From Proales similis (lineage: Eukaryota; Rotifera; Eurotatoria; Ploima; Proalidae), in contig JAGVRJ010000001.1 in the NCBI GenBank assembly GCA_019059635.1, positions 3,038,001 to 3,102,000 of the forward strand: a stretch of 64,000 nucleotides of DNA, given 5' to 3'. Every line of letters begins with the position of its first letter. The first letter of the stretch is position 1. The position numbers were made by a program, and so were the translations under genes. The notes beneath the pieces are model-generated. The model had not been told where the DNA came from, ran no database searches, and saw only the letters and a program-made list of their open reading frames with translations. This document shows, one piece after another, positions 60,301 through 64,000 of this stretch.

Positions 60301-61065
60301 TGAGGCCAAAGACAAACAGCTCAGGTCGTTGCAGTCCCAAAGTAGATCTTAAATGCGATCTTTAATCTTGGCCCAGCGTTTATGATTTGCACATGTTTAC
60401 AGCCAGCGCCAAGGACTCGATGATTGAATCGCTGAATCAAAGATTAGACGAGATGAAGAAAATTGACGACAGCTACATTGACAAGTAAGCTAACAGGAGC
60501 AGAGTTTGTCGCCACCAGAATTTATCTCTCTCCGACTTGAAGGGAAATGATAAAGAATCTGATAATTGGCTACATCAAGCTCTCGCAGGTGCAAGAGAAA
60601 AAGCAGGTGCTCAGACTGATCGGCACCATGCTCTCGTTCAGCGAGCAAGAGATGGAATCAACTGAAGCAGCAGTTGAAAACAAATGGTTCGGCTTGTTGA
60701 AATCGTCGAGTTCAACGCCCAGCAAAGGCCGAATTTCGAACGTCGAGTCGTTTAACAAGTCATTCACCGAACTGCTGATCCAATATGTCGACCAAGAGTC
60801 ACTGCCGAGCGGCAAATTTGCGCTAAACGACCACGGGAAAAAGACAGACGCCTTGGATCCGAGCGACAAAGCGAGCAAGGCCTCTAATGCGTCAGCAAGG
60901 CCAGTAGCCAACCCACTCCATCAAGCCAGCAGTGGCCAAGAAGCCAATTTGGTCAACCGATCTCTATTCTCAGCATCTAATCCTCAGACCGAACCCTCAA
61001 TTCCTGGCGTCTCGTCACCGTCAGTGGCCAGCTCGTTTTTGGAGCAGATTCTGAAAAAAAATTAA
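57317..61065 (+). CDS. TRIP11: Golgin of GMAP-210/TRIP11 type (ALPS motif, coiled coil, GRAB domain)
   Basis: GMAP-210 tethers vesicles at the cis-Golgi and intraflagellar-transport carriers. Exon 1 gives [20 protein letters not shown], an amphipathic Ser/Thr-rich helix of ALPS type that senses curved membranes, followed by an acidic turn ([10 protein letters not shown]). About 1000 residues of almost uninterrupted coiled coil follow ([17 protein letters not shown]; the 573-codon exon region 58170-59891 is nearly all heptads). Towards the C-terminus [20 protein letters not shown] with [16 protein letters not shown] matches the GRAB (ARF1-binding) domain. A Ser/Pro/Ala-rich tail with [11 protein letters not shown] ends at 61065. 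Several short introns occur (near 57413, 57660, 57820, 58083, 59850, 60075, 60335, 60488). The protein is shorter than vertebrate TRIP11 but keeps the same order of parts. Confidence 0.9.
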
Positions 61066-61217
61066 AACTCCATTTTAGTCGACCAATTCGCGTTTGCTTT
61101 CACTCTCATCTCCTGCCTATTTATTGTTTTTTTTTTGCCGTTTCTTTTCTTGATTCTCGTCGCTCTCATTCGTTGTCTCCTTGCATTTTCGGTCAAGTGC
61201 GCTGTCTGTTGGGAGCC

Positions 61218-61223
61218 AATAAA
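61218..61223 (+). terminator. Poly(A) signal of the golgin
   Basis: AATAAA lies about 150 bases past the golgin stop and 112 bases before the TKFC start codon. Confidence 0.55.
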
Positions 61224-61334
61224 AAGCGTCAGACTCCGAAACAAGCTTTTTTCTGCACTCAAATATGGGTATCAAAACCCAAAAAAAAGTTTTTTAACGC
61301 GCGCAAATCCAATTTCACCGACCGATCGAAGACC

Positions 61335-63144
61335 ATGGCCAAGCATTTGTTAAACGACAGAGACACTTGGGCTCAAGAGAGCCTTGAAGGCTTTCTGCTT
61401 TTGCATGGCTCCAAGCTGACCCAACTCAAACACCATCCGAATGTGGTCGTTCGCAGAGAACTACTTTCCGCGCAGAACAACCACAAGGTTGCGCTCATGT
61501 CGGGTGGTGGAAGCGGACACGAGCCGGCTCACGTCGGTTTCATTGGCAATGGGATGCTTGATGCGGTTGTTTGCGGCAATTTGTTCGCCTCACCTTCGGT
61601 TGAGTCCATCTTATCCGCGATTCGAGTCCTCGGTCGTCACACTAGTGCCGGTGTGCTCATGATCGGTTAGTTCCACTTTCTTGTTCACTTTCTAGTTTTT
61701 GATCACTTCTTGTTTCTCAGTAAAAAACTACACGGGCGACCGCCTCAATTTCGGCCTAGCAGCCAAACGGGCTCAGACCGAAGGCATCGCAGTCGACTGG
61801 GTTCTGATTGACGATGACGTGGCACTGCTTGACGTCGGCAAGGACAGCTCCGTCGGTCGACGAGGTCTTTGCGGAACAGTTCTGGTTCATAAGTTGGCCG
61901 GTGCCTTGTCAAAGAGAGGAGCTTCACTCAAAGAAATTAAAGAAACCATTGAGCGAATAACTGACTCGAATCGCCTGCGAACCATTGGCCTCAGTCTGTC
62001 CGGCCGAGTCGCGCTTCCTGGCGAGACATTGCAAACGTATTCTGACTCGACGATTGAAATCGGCCTAGGCATACACGGCGAGGCCGGCCGTCAACGAGTT
62101 GAATTGAAAAAGTCAAACGAGACCGCTGCAATTATGATCGACGACTATCTATTAGCTCAAATGCCTAACGAAGGCCACGCTTGCTTGCTTGTCAATAACC
62201 TCGGAGGTCTGTCCAATCTGGAGCTCTTCGCTTTTCTGAACGACTGTGTCAAACATTTGAGGACGAATCGACCCCGATTGAGTCTCGTTCGGGTCTACTG
62301 CGGCACATTCATGACATCATTGAACATGAACGGCTTGAGTCTCACTTTGCTTTTGCTCGGTGAGGATAAGCAGCTGGTCGATCTTTTGGATGAAGCAACT
62401 GACGCGCCAGGCTGGCAGCCGTGTACGAGCAATCAACTAACAGAGGCCAACGTATTTGATGACTCAACTCTTTCGCAAATCGAAGCGAGCGAACAACAAA
62501 ATTACGTGAAATTCGAATCGAACGAACAAGGCCAACGCGCCAAGGAGGCGGTTAAAAACGCCTGCCTGGCTCTAATTGAGAAAAGATCACATCTTAACTG
62601 GCTCGATGCCCAGTGCGGCGATGGTGACTGTGGTGACTCTTTGTCACATGTGGCAGAGCAGATCAGCAGCCGACTCGAAGGGGCCGACGCCTCTTCGCCC
62701 CAAAGTCTGCTCAGACTCTGTTCAGCCGAATTCGAGAAAGGCGGAGGCACTTTGTGCATACTTTTGGCCATATTTTTCTCGTCAGCCGAGGCAGCATTTA
62801 TTGATCAGAAGCGACCCGGTGAATGGCTCGACCTTTGGCGTGCAATGCTCAACAACGGTATCTCGTCGGTTGAAGAGTATGGCAAAGTTAAAGTCGAGCA
62901 ACGATCCATAATCGACCCGTTGTATGCATTCCTGAACAATTTAAATGACTCGAGCAGCGCGCTCGACTCATTTGCAGCTGCACTGCAAGCGTCTGGTCGA
63001 GCGGTCGACGCCACGGCAAGAATGAAGCCGCTGGTCGGCCGGGCATCTTACGTTGATCCCAGCTCGATTCACACGCCCGATGCTGGTGCGTCCGCAGTGC
63101 AGATAATTTTAAGCGCCGTCTATGAGACACTGTCGCGATCATGA
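61335..63144 (+). CDS. TKFC: Triokinase/FMN cyclase (dihydroxyacetone kinase)
   Basis: TKFC phosphorylates dihydroxyacetone and glyceraldehyde and can cleave FAD to cyclic FMN. Two exons (61335-about 61664 and about 61721-63144) join as [18 protein letters not shown]. The DhaK half has [20 protein letters not shown] and [12 protein letters not shown]; the substrate-binding His is in [10 protein letters not shown]; further landmarks are [15 protein letters not shown] and LVNNLGG. The DhaL half has the Mg/ATP motif [10 protein letters not shown], then [11 protein letters not shown] and a final helix ending YETLSRS. In DhaL the usual G-[TS]-S-G-A-L-Y-G segment appears as [16 protein letters not shown], so part of the nucleotide-binding loop differs. 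An AATAAA follows 80 bases after the stop, and TRMT6 starts 183 bp later. Confidence 0.96.
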
Positions 63145-63223
63145 GTGCGGCCGGCGCGTCTAATTTATTCATTAGATCAGTAAAATTTGCTCCGATTGAA
63201 CTTAAAAGCGCGCTCTGAACTCA

Positions 63224-63229
63224 AATAAA
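63224..63229 (+). terminator. Poly(A) signal of TKFC
   Basis: AATAAA lies 80 bases after the TKFC stop, within the 183-bp gap before TRMT6. Confidence 0.6.
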
Positions 63230-63327
63230 AGCAAACTAAGACGAGAGAAGGGAAGGGTAGAGAAAACGGCTGGACTTTGCAATTGAGAAAAACTAGCGCG
63301 ACCAGGTCCGTCGAGGTGATTAGGAAG

Positions 63328-64000
63328 ATGATTAAGGAAGGCGATTACGTTATATTGAAAAAGGCCGAGTTCATGAAGGTGTTCCAAGTGGTCAAGGACA
63401 AGTAGGAAATGCCCATCTGCTCTGACCGAAGAAGCGTAAGGCGCTGACCAATGCTCTAACTTTAGACAAGTCGTAATTGACAAGGTCAAATGTAAATTGG
63501 ACGCACTGATCGGACAGCCGTTCGGATACAAATACGAGATCAGGAATCAAGAGTTTCATTTTGTCAAACATGAGCGAAGCGACGAGCAGAACAAAGCGAA
63601 TATAGTGCGCGACAATCGCAATCTACTCGATCAGAGCGCAAATCAGAAGCTGAGCAGAGAGGAAATCGAAAAGCTGAAGAGGCTCGACGATCTGAGCGGT
63701 CAGGTGAGCAGACATTTTTCAAGTTCGTTCAAACAGAGACCCGAATAGAGAGCAGTTCATATTTTCAGCAAATTGTCGACAAACTGATTGAGAACAGCGC
63801 CTCGTTCGAGCACAAGACTGAGTATTCGCAAGAGAAATACATAAAAAAGAAAAAGGAAAAGTAAAATTGCTTTGTCTGCTGCCGTTCGACTGCGAGTTCA
63901 TTCGGTCACTGTCAAGGTACCTTCACATTTATCAGGTGATTCGGCCCAACATCCGAGTGCTTTGCGATTACTACACACTAGGCAACGCGAAGCGGAAAAT
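63328..64000 (+). CDS. TRMT6: tRNA (adenine-58-N1)-methyltransferase non-catalytic subunit TRM6 (5' part, cut by window end)
   Basis: TRM6 pairs with TRM61 to make m1A58 in tRNA. The start ATG at 63328 gives MIKEGDYVILKKAEFMKVFQ, spliced at AA|A to QVVIDKVKCKLDALIG, then FGYKYEIRNQEF. RDNRNLLDQSANQKLSREEI and the box IVDKLIENSASFEHKTEYSQ followed by EKYIKKKKEK are hallmark TRM6 sequence, and the next exon gives YLHIYQVIRPNIRVLCDYYT and LGNAKRK at the window edge. Four exons are visible with introns of about 45-70 bp. The C-terminal Rossmann-like half lies outside the window. Confidence 0.94.

Overview
This is a stretch of nuclear DNA from a compact animal genome. The genes carry short introns (about 45-200 bp) with GT-AG or occasional GC-AG borders. 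Several families point to Metazoa: cullin-5, a KIF16-type kinesin, TTLL7, multi-Tudor proteins and SNW1. I cannot fix the phylum; a small-genome invertebrate fits best. No bacterial, viral or transposon genes were recognised. All exon joins below were worked out by hand from splice sites and reading phase; there is no transcript evidence.

Layout. (1) 1-374, + strand: the 3' end of an unrecognised gene. (2) 2014-27600, - strand: one giant kinesin-3 gene of KIF16 type, reconstructed here as 26 phase-consistent coding exons (about 3774 residues) with motor, FHA domain and a 6-kb acidic, serine-rich tail exon. An uninterrupted gene of unknown function (23839-25320, + strand) lies inside one of its introns. 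(3) 27601-30897: no recognisable gene. (4) 30898-44963, - strand, a head-to-tail run: cullin-5, CDC40/PRP17, a Tudor-domain plus CCCH-finger protein, SNW1/SKIP and a secreted trypsin-fold protease, most about 440 bp apart or less. (5) 45223-47547, +: canonical poly(A) polymerase. (6) 48141-50348, -: an unknown multi-pass membrane protein and a SWEET sugar transporter. (7) 51549-55121, +: TTLL7 tubulin polyglutamylase, convergent with a membrane-anchored dynamin-like GTPase (55347-56880, -). (8) 57317-64000, +: a GMAP-210-type golgin, the triokinase/FMN cyclase TKFC, and the start of TRMT6, spaced by only 183-269 bp.

Themes. Several genes serve mRNA processing (PRP17, SNW1, poly(A) polymerase). 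PRP17 and SNW1 act in the same catalytic phase of splicing and both lack introns here, unlike most neighbours. Other themes are microtubules (kinesin, TTLL7) and membranes/trafficking (golgin, dynamin-like GTPase, SWEET). The most unusual items are the giant kinesin with its nested gene, the Tudor+CCCH architecture, two GC-AG introns, and altered signature motifs in the protease and in TKFC.
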